Part shown: positions 46,880 through 58,974 of the stretch, one piece after another | Numbering within the stretch: position 1 is the stretch's first letter | Layout: every line of letters begins with the position of its first letter | NCBI GenBank assembly: GCA_032622095.1 | Contig: CP136061.1 | Coordinates: forward strand, 44,213,797-44,277,796 | Reading direction: 5' to 3' | Source of the DNA: Siphonodentalium dalli | Lineage: Eukaryota > Mollusca > Scaphopoda > Gadilida > Siphonodentaliidae | DNA length: 64,000 bases | Made by a program: the position numbers and the translations under genes | The notes under the pieces: generated by a model | Told to the model about the DNA's origin: nothing | Seen by the model: the letters and a program-made list of their open reading frames with translations, nothing else | Databases searched by the model: none

Positions 46880-48210
46880 ACTGATACTGGTCCCGGGGAT
46901 TGGTAGTTGAGAATATTTATTGTGACCCACCGTTTACAATATCATGTATTATAAATGGGCACCCATGTGCCAACTGGAGTCAGCAATCGACAAACGAGTG
47001 GATAATGGCACTAAACAGCATGCTATCCTCAGTTAATACAAGATAATTTTCAGTGAATGGGTAGTATTCGATCCGGCCTCTACCCAGTACAGTGAGGGCG
47101 TGGTGTATCCGAACTATGTCATGGTTTACATGCAGAACTAACAAACTCTTCGCATGCGTCTGTAAATGAGTTGTGTATCCTCATAAGTGCTTTGTGACTT
47201 TTCAACTGAGTATACTAACTGCATCCACACAAACTGAGCTCACTCAAACATGCAACCACTCAGTTATTATCTCACTTCGTCTGTCTCATGGTACTGTTTA
47301 TACATGTACAATTTCACATCGATCGGCCTCGGATTCTTGGACTTTTGAGATACAGTGCAAGTCTCGTTAAACCATTACAGTGGTGTGGTTCTGAACGAAA
47401 TAATAAATATCCATGCCAAAATAAGTTATTTTCATAAATGTGATAGCCAAATAGTCAGAATAGCATCATTGTCATTAACAAATTACAGGCCTCAATGTTT
47501 ATACCCAATAATCCGTCCCGAATAAAGTAGTAAATATTTACATTTGTGCGTAGTTCAAATTTTGTGTTCTCTGAAATGGCACAGTTGATGTGGATGTAAT
47601 TTTCGATAATCTTAGTTCATTGCTACATTCTTCCAATGGGGATAGTGTTTGGATACTAACTGATTGGTTTTATTCAATGAAATAAGTCCACAATATGTCT
47701 TTAAGTTGATAAATACACGTAATTGCGATCTACATGTTCTATATATCACACTATGGGGGAAGCATGCCAAACATATAAAACATAGAAAGTCATAACAAAA
47801 ATCCAGGGTCAATTTTTCACGCAGAAGTGAGATAAACGCTCTTTATTTGTATCATATCACAGTATATTTACATACTAAGTGTGATTATCACTAAATCCAG
47901 CATTCTGATTGGTCGGCGCCCACGTGGCTAGTTGCAATTATTTATCGGTGAACGCGCAACAGCTCATAACTGCAGCCCCATAATTACATCGACGCGTCAT
48001 AGGTTTGGGAAAGACGAACGCGTAATATTTTGGGCGCATTTGGACTCGCGCAGGATTGACTTAATAAATCATCGGGTTTCAATATAAAGAGAAATTGTTC
48101 CTTTTAACTTTTGCCAAGGGTGCTATGGGATATTTTGGGCTGGTTTTGTCACGATACACTTTTCGATTTAAATACATTTAAAAAAGTGGCTTTTTCGCTA
48201 AATGTATATA
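46880..48210. other. No gene recognised
   Basis: Unique sequence; gtgagataaacgctctttat at 47827 is another instance of the dispersed aaagagcg motif. Confidence 0.4.
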
Positions 48211-48213
48211 AAT

Positions 48214-48304
48214 AGATGTAACCGCGAGGTGAGTGGTCATAACTTGTGTAAAACCCGAAGGGTTTTACATACAAGTTATGACCACTCACCTCGCGGTTAC
48301 ATCT
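48214..48304. repeat. 91-bp near-perfect palindrome
   Basis: Arms agatgtaaccgcgaggtgag and gtggtcataacttgt meet at aaaacccgaagggtttt. Only a small bulge near the centre breaks symmetry. Confidence 0.9.
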
Positions 48305-48309
48305 CCATA

Positions 48310-49235
48310 AAACAGTCCACATGACAGTTAATCCTTATATAGACGAAACTTTAACGCTATTTATTATTTCGTGATGGGAAAACAATCAATCGTTTATGAA
48401 TATATGTGTCTTTCGGTGTCATATGATTAAACGGATATGGCTCATCCGATCTTCCAAATTCTGTCTACGTAATTTGGGAGGAGGTTTATGACACACGAAC
48501 TATTGATATACCGGCTTCATATGGACTGGAAAATACTTCCCATAGTCACAGCCATTTTTCAGCTGTTTTCAATTGTTCGCACAGAAGTATAACAAACGCT
48601 GTCTATTTCTACCATATAAGGAACAGACGAACAAACTCTCTTTTCTGTTACACGCCGCGGAAATCAATCAATCAATAATTTATTTCTCATAAATCAAACA
48701 TGGTATGATATAAAGAAAGTACATATATAGACAGACTGAACCCCGGTTCACAAATATATATATATTAAATGCGTCTTTCTGGGACGTATACTGCTCGTAG
48801 ATAGGTATAGCTCAAGTTTTTTAACGACCAAAAAAGCGAATATTAGTAGGTGTATTTTGGAGCGCAAACGCCAAGTGACTGTAATTCCGTATCTCGAGTA
48901 TTCTCGATCTATTTTGATGCCTGGAGTTTGACACAGACGAGCGCCATGCTAGGTGCAATTGCATTGAATATAGTTCATCAAGCGAGACACACATTAGTTC
49001 CATATTACGTCAGGTTTAGATGGATTCCGGTGTTGATTTCTTGACAGGTTCGGAATATATTATGTGATATGACAACAGTAGGTCCATAACAATTTAATGC
49101 GTCTCATGTTTTAAATATTTATACATGCGTACTGATTAAGTGAGCTAATGTAACGTTATATTACGTTGCAAGTAACTGTGAATATAAAATTGAGCTGAAA
49201 AATAATACGACATCTGATTTCATAATAAACCACAG
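48310..49235. other. No gene recognised
   Basis: caatcaatcaataatttatt at 48663 resembles the reversed 3' tail of a LINE/SINE. Otherwise unique. Confidence 0.35.
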
Positions 49236-49239
49236 GGAA

Positions 49240-49630
49240 AATAAGAGGGGTACGTTATTATATACCTTTCACATAACGGATAAGAGGGGTACGTTACTAT
49301 ATATCTTTCACATAACGGATAAGAGGGGTACGTTATTAGATATCTTTCACATAACGGATAAGAGGGCTACGTTATTAGATATCTTTCACATAATGGATAA
49401 GAGGGGTACGTTATTATATATCTTTCACATAACGGATAAGAGGGTACGTTATTAGATATCTTTCACATAACGGATAAGAGGGGTACGTTATTAGATATCT
49501 TTCGCATAACGGATAAGAGGGGTACGTTATTAGATATCTTTCACATAACGGATAAGAGGGGTACGTTATTAGATATCTTTCACATAACGGATAAGAGGGG
49601 TACGTTATTAGATATCTTTCGCATAACGGA
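49240..49630. repeat. 39-bp tandem array, about 10 copies
   Basis: Unit taagaggggtacgttattag plus atatctttcacataacgga, with period 39 so one minus-strand frame stays open. Units are highly similar. The flanks show no gene. Confidence 0.95.
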
Positions 49631-49748
49631 CGGTCCAAACAACTTTTTGCAAAATTGACGACTACGATTCCGTTTGTGAGAAAATCGTACGTTTCAGGGC
49701 CCAGTTTCATGAAAGCAACTTATGACATATTTGGGACTTAAAATGGTC

Positions 49749-50101
49749 TTAAAGGGGTACTGTACACCAAATCCGGCCATTTATGGAACCATCTACTTTT
49801 ATACTCAATATAATATATGCAACAAATGGACGAATTTGAGCCATGGGTTAGTGCAAAATCCACTCATGTGCTCTCTGAATGATGCAAACAACATGGTAAT
49901 TATAATGAAAATGAATTTTTGCTGGAGTCATACAATCATTTTCATTAAAACTATCATGTTGTTTGCATCGTTAACAGAGCACATGTCTGTATTTTGCACT
50001 CATCCGTGGTTCAAATTAATTATTTGTTTGCATATATTCTGTTGAGTATAGAAGGAGATGGTAACATAAATGGCCGGTAATAGTGTACAGTACCCCTTTA
50101 A
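49749..50101. mobile_element. 353-bp TTAA fold-back MITE
   Basis: TTAAAGGGGTACTGTACACC at the left, inverse at the right. Mirrored blocks continue to the centre (ggccatttatg, gcactcat, aacatgatagtttta), so the entire element can fold. Non-coding; the 107-codon ORF reads along it. Confidence 0.9.
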
Positions 50102-50104
50102 GTT

Positions 50105-51395
50105 CAAACTCTAGTTAATTCGTTTCACGAACAATGTCCGAACTTAATATGGTCTTAACTTAACTGGGGTGAGATGTCGTAAGATAATCTTTAAAATGAA
50201 TTTAACTGAATAACATCTTGTGAACACGGATGGGTTTGGGAAATGGTAGTAATTAATAACCAACGACAGGGACGTGGCCAGTGGTTGTGCGATTGGTGGG
50301 GTGTACACTACTAACTGTAAACCGCCAAGACCGGCCTATACATTTCTCATTGTTGTAAACAAATATAGGAAAGAATATATTTCCACAGAATTGGACATCA
50401 TTTGCTTTAACTCCAGTAGAGTTAACTCACACAATCGTACTGTACATAGTAATCATGTTATGACGATTGGTCGGAACATGTTCACATCTGTAAGGTAATA
50501 GTGTATTATTTATACTCCGATGTTTTATAAATGCTGATGTCGGCTATCATTTTGGGTAATATAATGGATATTGCGCAACTGTTATCCGGTTGATTACCAC
50601 AAGGGTTATCGCCATTATGCTTGTAAATTATTGATAGCAAATGGCGATCAATCCACCATGCCATATCACACATGAATACTTAACGATTGTTGATGCACAC
50701 GCATGGCTATTAAATGTGTCGATGCTATGCCATATTTCGGTACTAATAACGTATATGTACCCCGTATATACATCGGCAGGATAACAAGCCAGGGTATATT
50801 ATCATAATCCACACATGTCAATAGAAGATCATACGTACATTTATTACATTTATATCATAGTTTTGATTAACTGTGAAATACAAAAAAAATCGCTCATATA
50901 TAGTACACGTCCTGTGGGCATACCGGGTCCGCGCTAGAACATGTACATGTAAATATGTGGATCATCTCTTCACGTTTTGTTAATTATAAACGCTCTTTAT
51001 TAAAAGTCATTGCTTTGGGTAAAAAGTTACTATACGTTCGCATTATGCTATATATGCACCATTGTGGTGGGTAAAATGTTTACCCAACGCGATTTAGAGT
51101 GTAGACACTTATCTTCACACGAATTCAGTAATGAGCGAACAATAGTACTGGGCGGATGTAAATATGAGTATAGTATATATGTACCATAAGTGGTTTGTCG
51201 TACACATGTCAGCATCATTTCCTATAGCAGGAAATGCCTTAAAATTGGTAAAGGAAAATCTATATGTATGTCACTTGTTGATTTTACTAATGTGGCACGA
51301 TCAAGTTCAAACCATTTCTATAGGTCTAAAGTAACGTTTGTTTGTTGCGTCGATTCCATTTGACCGTATGTTGCGATGACATAATCTGTTGTCAG
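50105..51395. other. No gene recognised
   Basis: Unique AT-rich sequence; aaacgctctttatt at 50989. No exon supported. Confidence 0.4.
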
Positions 51396-51397
51396 AG

Positions 51398-51902
51398 TTA
51401 GAGATACGGGCGGCGTTGGCGGTGGATATGCTGTTAAAATATTCAGCTCCGACAAAAACCGCAATAAACAGAAAGAATAGTAAAATATAGACAGACCTTG
51501 TTCTTATACCAATCAGAAATATGGCATAAACAGTATGTTATTGTCAACTGCTTTTCCTTTGTTTTCCTTTCCAGGTTCTGTAACGTTTTTTGCTTTTGTT
51601 TAGATCCGGATATGGTAAACATAAAGAGCGTTATTTGTTACTGTTTTCCTGATATGGCAATAATAAAGAGCGTTTATATCATTTGTGTGTGCTTAACCAA
51701 TAGAATTGCGCTGTGTTATGTAAACAGAAGCAAAACTTCTGTAACACGAGCAGGTTCTTATTTACCTACACCATCGTACGTCTTATATACTATTTACGCG
51801 CTGATTATGTTTGGCATATGAACAAAAACTAATATTCCTTATGTTGATGGCGATTTGGGCAGATATGAATATTTCTGCAACGAACGCTGCTCGTGCCTTT
51901 AA
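51398..51902. mobile_element. TTAA MITE, copy without nested insertion
   Basis: Copy of the 1023-2159 family; the left TTAA has mutated to TTAG and the right end is ...gcctTTAA. It has the same interior, including catatggtaaacataaagagcg-like sequence, and lacks the insertion. Its right TTAA is also the left TTAA of the next element. Confidence 0.8.
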
Positions 51903-52113
51903 CCATTTCAGTGCCAAGTCCGATTTTTGTATGAACCCATATTCCTTGATCATTTTTCATATTTATTGATTATAATAATGTGATACATTGATGGAAAAGA
52001 GATCTTAGAGCTCTTTCCATCAATGTATCACATTATTATAATCAATAAATTTGAAAAGTGATCAAGGAAATATGGGTTGATACAAAAATCAGACTTGGCA
52101 CTGAAAGGGTTAA
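51899..52113. mobile_element. 215-bp TTAA MITE built on a hairpin
   Basis: Ends TTAACCATTTCAGTGCCAAG and inverse. The interior is a long hairpin (tattgattataataatgtga; centre gagatcttagagctc). The terminus is shared with 35255-35486. Confidence 0.9.
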
Positions 52114-52114
52114 G

Positions 52115-52815
52115 CCGTCCACATGGGTGCGTATATACGTTGCTTTAGAACGCAGCGCCTCCGATTAGTATAAGGGCAGCTGATAAGTTCGATATTGAAA
52201 TAAATTCAATATTTCAAATCAATCGATCGATAATAAATGAATGCTACAACTATATATTTACATAGCCCGGTTGTGTTCCACTGAATCATGTTCGGTGATT
52301 GGTCAACTGCCAATTAGGTCAATCGTTTCATACCCCAATAAGACAGACCGTTACACAAACACGACGTCGCAAATTGTTGACCTAATCAATAGAAGCAGTC
52401 AGCAGAATAATTGGGCGTGCTTTTAAAAGTTCAGCCAAATTGCATCTGAAACCAGTTATTTATACCAATGACGTTATCGTTTCAAATTATTGTTAGGAAA
52501 TCTTCTATTTGGGAAATTGGGCTGACTTAATGTGCTGCGTGGGCTAGTCTCAAATTTCCGGCAAATTTTGTGAAATTAAATAAGAATACATTCAGCTTTT
52601 GTATGGGAATAAATCATCAAAAAGCTATATAAATATAAGAACTGAGCACACCCACTACATTCATTTCTTAAATAAAACTTCCAACAACTAACACTTTATT
52701 ATACATATATACAAGAATCAGCTCACCATTTGTCCGTCCGTGGACTCAAGATCGTCCGAGCTTGTATTCTTACATTTGTCAGTAATTTTTTTTAAAACTT
52801 AGTACATATATTTAG
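52115..52815. other. No gene recognised
   Basis: AT-rich unique sequence. Confidence 0.4.
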
Positions 52816-52819
52816 TACC

Positions 52820-53018
52820 ATGGGAACATGTGCAACTGCGATATGAGGTCCGCCATATTTTTATATTTGAGTTATCCCCATTATTCAGAAAGTGACTTTG
52901 ATATTGTGTATATTTGTATTTCATCATTTCATGTTTATGTTTATGTCAAGCGCTTAGGGCCCGCTTATTGGAGATAAGCGCTATACAAATATTATTATTA
53001 TTATTATTATTATTCGAC
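52820..53018 (+). repeat. SINE/LINE 3' end with (ATT)n tail
   Basis: gagataagcgctatacaaat followed by about nine ATT triplets is a tail type common to short retroposons of marine invertebrates. The 5' limit is not visible. Confidence 0.55.
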
Positions 53019-53059
53019 TTGCGGTGGGTATCCTTAGTCCCATTGGGACAGTCTCATCT

Positions 53060-53595
53060 CTAGTTGACAATACAAATAGGATAGGATAATTTATTTCCAA
53101 TATACACATATATACATACATAACATAGAAAGAACTAGATAAACAATAACAAATTTATGTGGTATATTGAGAGGGGATGGCTTAGTCCAATATATACAGT
53201 CTTCCTGCCACCCCCTGTTTAATGAGTGTAATTAATATTAGATGGCTATAGGATAAGCCGTGTACGGACCAGGTATATATAGATGGGCATTGTGTTGGCT
53301 TCAACATTGTGTAAGAAGGGTGACTACTCGACGAAGGTGATTGAATGATCATTAATTTTAATTCTTGTTGTCGAGCAGTATAATAATGGATGAGGTTAAG
53401 GGATAATCTTCCTGTATAATAAATGCACATATACATACATATCTATACATATACACATATACATACGTATATATACATACATATACACACACTAAATACG
53501 TACATATACATTTTTATTATGTCTCTAATATAATATTATTAATTTAATATCAGTTGTTGTGGGGCAATCAGACGACAGTCGTCATCTTTTGTCGA
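53060..53595. other. Possible reversed retroposon tail; TACATA-rich
   Basis: aggataatttatttccaata near 53083 looks like a reverse-strand retroposon 3' end. 53400-53510 is rich in tacatatac repeats. The minus-strand ORF at 53182-53436 has no motif. Confidence 0.35.
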
Positions 53596-53597
53596 TT

Positions 53598-53850
53598 GAA
53601 GATAATAAATACCATGACGAATACGAGCTTAATTACCATAATATCAGGAGGTAATAAACACCAAGACGAATACGAGCTTAATTACCATAATATCAGGAGG
53701 TAATAAACACCAAGACGAATACGAGCTTAATTACCATAATATCAGGAGGTAATAAACACCAAGACGAATACGAGCTTAATTACCATAATATCAGGAGGTA
53801 ATAAACACCAAGACGAATACGAGCTTAATTACCATAATATCAGGAGGTAA
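53598..53850. repeat. 49-bp tandem array, 5 copies
   Basis: Unit aataaacaccaagacgaata, cgagcttaattaccataata plus tcaggaggt. Near-identical copies; the first is slightly diverged. Confidence 0.95.
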
Positions 53851-53854
53851 ACGT

Positions 53855-54455
53855 ACTCTATTGAGTTGGATATTCGGGGATTCGAGCATGAAAACAGTGG
53901 GGAGGGGAGGGGTGAGACACCCAGCCAATCTGGGTGGGGTGAGACACATAACCCCTCTGTCGTTGCTAGTGTCCCGTTATGCTCAGTTGTGAATGTGAAG
54001 ATGGCCGTTTACGGGAACAACGAAGAATCCAGAGGTTTTATACTTTTTATGTTTCAATAACGTATAATGCCGATAAGAACAACAAGTAGATGAACAGATG
54101 TATTGGTGGTTCAATGATCTAAGCGGGAGTGAATCTGTATCTCTTAGACACGAGTAGTTGTTCCAAGTGTTGGGGTATTATGCGGCCAAATAAGGTATGA
54201 GCTATCATGATATCCTTGTCTATGACGTGTACCATAATATTGTTTACTATAGGATGACACTGATTTAATCACCCCTCGACTATACAATGGTTGCTACAAG
54301 TCATGACCAATTAAGAAAATTATCTTGTTAATTAGGCTTGTATGTTGAACTATGTTCTTATACTATATCATTTATATCTCCCACGTATTGTGCTTACTCG
54401 TACAATTAACACTAGCAGTTACAATCACTGGGGAATGGAAGTTTATCCTAGACAC
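53855..54455. other. No gene recognised
   Basis: Unique sequence between two tandem arrays. Confidence 0.4.
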
Positions 54456-54461
54456 AGGAAC

Positions 54462-55636
54462 ATATCACACTATAACTATACTATCTTATGCACAATCGGA
54501 CACTATATAGTAACCGGAAATTACATTATATTATATCACACTATAACTATACTATCTTATGTACTATCGGACACTGTAGTAACCGGAAATTACATTACAT
54601 TATATCACACTATAACTATACTATCTTATGTACAATCGGACACTATAGTAACCGGACATTACATTACATTATATCACACTATAACTATACTATCTTATGT
54701 ACAATCGGACACTATAGTAACCGGAAATTACATTACATTATATCACACTATAACTATACTATCTTATGTACAATCGGACACTATAGTAACCGGAAATTAC
54801 ATTACATTATATCACACTATAACTATACTATCTTATGTACAATCGGACACTATAGTAACCGGAAATTACATTACATTATATCACACTATAACTATACTAT
54901 CTTATGTACTATCGGACACTATATAGTAACCGGAAATTACATTACATTATATCACACTATAACTATACTATCTTATGTACTATCGGACACTATATAGTAA
55001 CCGGAAATTACATTACATTATATCACACTATAACTATACTATCTTATGTACTATCGGACACTATAGTAACCGGAAATTACATTACATTATATCACACTAT
55101 AACTATACTATCTTATGTACTATCGGACACTATAGTAACCGGAAATTACATTACATTATATCACACTATAACTATACTATCTTATGTACTATCGGACACT
55201 ATATAGTAACCGGAAATTACATTACATTATATCACACTATAACTATACTATCTTATGTACTATCGGACACTATAGTAACCGGAAATTACATTACATTATA
55301 TCACACTATAACTATACTATCATAGTAACCGGAAATTACATTACATTATATCACACTATAACTATACTATCTTATGTACTATCGGACACTATATAGTAAC
55401 CGGAAATTACATTACATTATATCACACTATAACTATACTATCTTATGTACTATCGGACACTATAGTAACCGGAAATTGCATTACATTATATCACACTATA
55501 ACTATACTATATTATGTACTATCGGACACTATAGTAACCGGAAATTACATTACATTATATCACACTATAACTATACTATCTTATGTACTATCGGACACTA
55601 TAGTAACCGGAAATTACATTACATTATATCACACTC
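54462..55636. repeat. 69/71-bp tandem array, about 17 copies
   Basis: Unit contains attatatcacactataacta, tactatcttatgtactatcg and gacactatagtaaccgg. Units have either actatagtaacc (69 bp) or actatatagtaacc (71 bp), plus one copy near 55321 shortened by about 31 bp. A 69-bp period is 23 codons, so frames stay open for up to 194 codons. These are artefacts. Confidence 0.97.
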
Positions 55637-55639
55637 TGT

Positions 55640-57195
55640 AATCACTTGAATGCGGTTCGATGCCAAATGCTGTTCTCGGTAGTTACACGTCCCATTATCG
55701 GTGGGCATTTTTTCTACGCTGTCGAATTTCAAAACAAAATGGAGCTTGTTCAAAGTAATTATGTTATTTCTACAAGTCATCATTCAGACCATTATTCAGT
55801 CATAGTTTGGTCGATAGAAATGAAGCTTAGATCCCATGTTATGAAAAAAAAAGTTTCGCACAAAAAGCACCTCTACGAAATGCATATATTCGAACACTGG
55901 AAACAACATTTTATAACTCGTTATGTGCGCAATCATCCTTCGTAATAATTAGAGTCAACCCGAGAATGAAACCGAACATAACCTCTATACAAAAATGGTG
56001 TCACGGTAGCTCGGGTGTCGTTTTGATGTTCAGCAAAACAAAACATGCGCTAGTTTACTCTCTTTTCATTTCATCGGTATCTGTATCACAATTGCCACAT
56101 GTCGTCGTTGACATAACTGGCTCTACATATACATAATCTGGCTTTTGGTTTTTGGTCGCGGATAAAATAGACGTATAATTAGGGCGAAATCAGACGACTG
56201 AAATAAAATCATCTACCCCACATGTGAATATCGTCTCTCTCATAACTGCATATATACACACCATACCCCATAACCACTATCCTTTTATGTTCATAGCGAA
56301 CCCTAGTTTAACAGTCTTCATATATAGATACGACAAGCCTCGTGTCCGGCCCAAATATCTGGGTTTTAGGTGAGATTTGTCTTCCACACATCCCGGGTCG
56401 TGGTGGTTAATGTTTAGTCTTATGTAGGGCAAGTATCGGTTGTTGACAATGAGTTGTTGACGGTTGTTGACAATTTCGTAAATCGCACTTCGCATGTAAT
56501 AAATTGATTGGCATGCTGGTTAATTGATAAGAAGTTTGTCACCCACACCCGACCGGTCACTCTACAGCCCTCTATACGACGAATTATGTGCACAATTTCC
56601 AGGCAAGTTTGCGAGCGAACCCTAAAATTATTTTCATCTGAGTGACCATGAACAAATAAGATTTGGAAGTGCTATTTTACAACCCGGATGTTTTCTGTTC
56701 AATGGAATCCAGGAAGACTGTGAAATGCGCTATGCGTGACGCCTTTATACAAGCTTCAAGTGTTTCGCGGCTGGGGTTCTTAGAATATTTGTATCTTTTT
56801 AAATAGCCATATAAACATTACATAATATGTCTCTTCAAAAACCTAATATCGTGTGGCATGATATTATTCAAGTTTGACAAACAAGTCCGGTTTGAGTCAT
56901 GCACCTTTTGAGTTGTTTCTATAATTGGGTTCTATTTTGTGCATATATCTGTTTCTGTCGCCACCAGAACAACACAGTCTGACATCCTTGTGTTTGATCA
57001 TAAATTAAGACCCATCACCGGTCACGATTGGCGGTGCGTAACGGTTGCTAGGATGCAATAGTCTCACACAATACATTAATTTGATTTACAGCATGTGCTT
57101 ATGCTGTCTTACACACAAGAACATATTTACCTTGTTCTCGTCTTCAATTGTAATACTGTAATGGATCTCACGCTAAATGAAAGGCATTACTACAT
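55640..57195. other. No gene recognised
   Basis: The 99-codon ORF at 55646-55945 starts with a non-ATG codon and has no recognised motif. The rest is unique AT-rich sequence. Confidence 0.4.
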
Positions 57196-57197
57196 CA

Positions 57198-57578
57198 GAA
57201 ATGGTCACTGTCACCCATTTCGTTCAGTTGGGTACCAAGCTTGTTTTTTTCATTTTCAGTTGGGCACCCAGATTTGATATAAATTTACAATTGGATTCCC
57301 AGCTTTATGACACCTTACACAGAACGTTATTTAATTAATGATTATCGTCAGTTGTTTTAGAAATGACCTTATTAAATTTGTGAATACTTGTTTATGTGAT
57401 ATTTTTTATTCGTAACACTGCTTGAAAATAATAGCGGAGAATAATTGTTGGAATATGATAAACTGTTCTTAAAAAACTGGGTACCCACATGCAAATTTTG
57501 TTACAGTTCGGTACCCAACTGAAAATTTAAAAAAGCTGGACAACCAACTGAACGAAAGTGGGTGACAGTGACCATTTC
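57198..57578. mobile_element. 381-bp MITE with gaaatggtcactgtcaccc ends
   Basis: The left end gaaatggtcactgtcaccca, then ttcgttcagttgggtacc, is mirrored at the right. Inner copies of cagttggg(t/c)acc repeat in both arms. Superfamily not assigned. Confidence 0.8.
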
Positions 57579-58155
57579 AGAATTAATATAGTTGTGGATA
57601 AGGTTTCTAATCTTCAGCGTACATATATCAAATTCAGTACTTTATGATTTGATAAAAAAAAATCCTTGCTTAACAACAGCCAATAAAACACTGAAAGTAT
57701 TTACGGATATCAAATTAGTGTGTACAAAGATGACATCAGAATTGGCTCAGTCGCTGATTGGTAGAATATATCTGCTAATAATTAATTGATTGGAACCATC
57801 CATTCACCAACATCATACATAATACGTGAAACGGTCATATATTTTAAGAGATTTATCACCATACCGTCTAACCGCTATATATAGTGCATATAAAATTGGA
57901 CACTGTCGTCGGTGAACGAACTGTACATAGTAACCTTAAATATGACCTGTCTCCCAATAATTTGTTCACGATATCGTATTGCGATTGTGGGGAGCTGGAA
58001 ACTGCCGAACGTATGGTTGATGTAGCTTCGTAACTAACCTTATTCTTGGTATGAATTGGTGAACATTGATGCATTCATTTGTCGTATCGCGAGGAACAAC
58101 TTGATTCAATCATTCTCGTTGTTCCATCGAGTCACAACAAACATGTTCAATAACT

Positions 58156-58472
58156 TTAAAGACGTAATATGGACTTGTTCGGGTGGGTGAAATTGGTAAG
58201 TTAGCGCAGGCGCTATATGCCAACCAAGGGAATGTAGCATTCTACTAACATCGCGGAAAATTCGGCCATACCACGCCATAGAAAAGATCGTCTGAACTAC
58301 GCTCAATTGTAAATATTTCCATCTCGATTCGAGACGCAATAATCGCGATAAACTAACACAAATGATTTCGACATCGAGAGTCATTGCGTTTAATTAACAT
58401 ACATAATACTTTGAGGAAAATTATTCTCATTTTCTATGTGATGACCATACCGGAGTGTTACACATCACTTTA
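58156..58472. mobile_element. TTAA-bounded element, copy 2
   Basis: Matches 34603-34976 from TTAAAGAC to CACTTTAA, with scattered indels and substitutions. It lies 211 bp upstream of the terminal exon at 58683, inside the presumed long intron. Confidence 0.8.
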
Positions 58473-58682
58473 ACCATGCAGTTAGTACACTGGCGTCGTT
58501 CTATCTATACATGTATAAAATGACGTTTGACAACATCAACGGTACTGTATCTCAATAGCGTAATTTGCTACCGGCAACACATCTAAATCAGACGTATACC
58601 ATCATACAAGCAATGATCACTTGACCAGGGGTGGAATATACGAACATATATACTGAGATATCTATTTTCTCTTTTCCAACAG

Positions 58683-58965
58683 TCACCGTCGTAGCCGCTG
58701 TCATTCGTGGAGGAGAAATGAGTGTCCTGAGCTGAGAAGCAAAGTATGCAACGAAACAGTTTATGATCGGTGTCCGTGCACAGAAACCCGGGACGTTCCC
58801 AACAGTGACAAGGACAGTGACAGTGATGGAAACAACAACCTGTCCTGGGATTTCGACTGGAATGACTTTTGGAGCAACCGGAGGCGACGCTCGTTCTCTA
58901 TTCGCATACGCTACAGAAAGAGGTTGGACTATATCCGTTTTTATTACACGAACGATGATTTATAA
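58683..58965 (+). CDS. Terminal exon of a putative secreted Cys/Trp-rich, polybasic protein
   Basis: A pyrimidine-rich tract (tattttctcttttccaacag) ends in AG at 58681-58682. One base completes a split codon, then 93 codons run from HRRSRCHSWRRNEC to stop TAA at 58963-58965, with AATAAA at 58967-58972. There is an in-frame stop 30 bp above the acceptor. Five Cys occur at exon residues 6, 14, 22, 30 and 32. A Ser/Asp run (SDKDSDSDG) precedes a Trp/Asp stretch (WDFDWNDFW), then RRRR and RKR, which would suit prohormone-convertase cleavage and release SFSIRIRY-like and Tyr-rich C-terminal peptides. It joins in phase with the signal-peptide exon at 9680-9744. I do not recognise the family; a peptide precursor or small defence protein are possibilities only. 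Confidence 0.5.
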
Positions 58966-58966
58966 A

Positions 58967-58972
58967 AATAAA
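58967..58972 (+). terminator. Polyadenylation signal AATAAA
   Basis: Perfect AATAAA starting two bases after the stop codon of the terminal exon. Confidence 0.45.
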
Positions 58973-58974
58973 AA

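Noticed and set aside
49414-49710. 98-codon ORF of repeated YLITYPSYPLCER
   Set aside because: Follows the 39-bp (13-codon) array.
54342-55649. Long plus-strand ORFs with repeated YITLYHTITILSYV peptides
   Set aside because: They follow the 69-bp (23-codon) tandem unit; no start context, splice signal or family.
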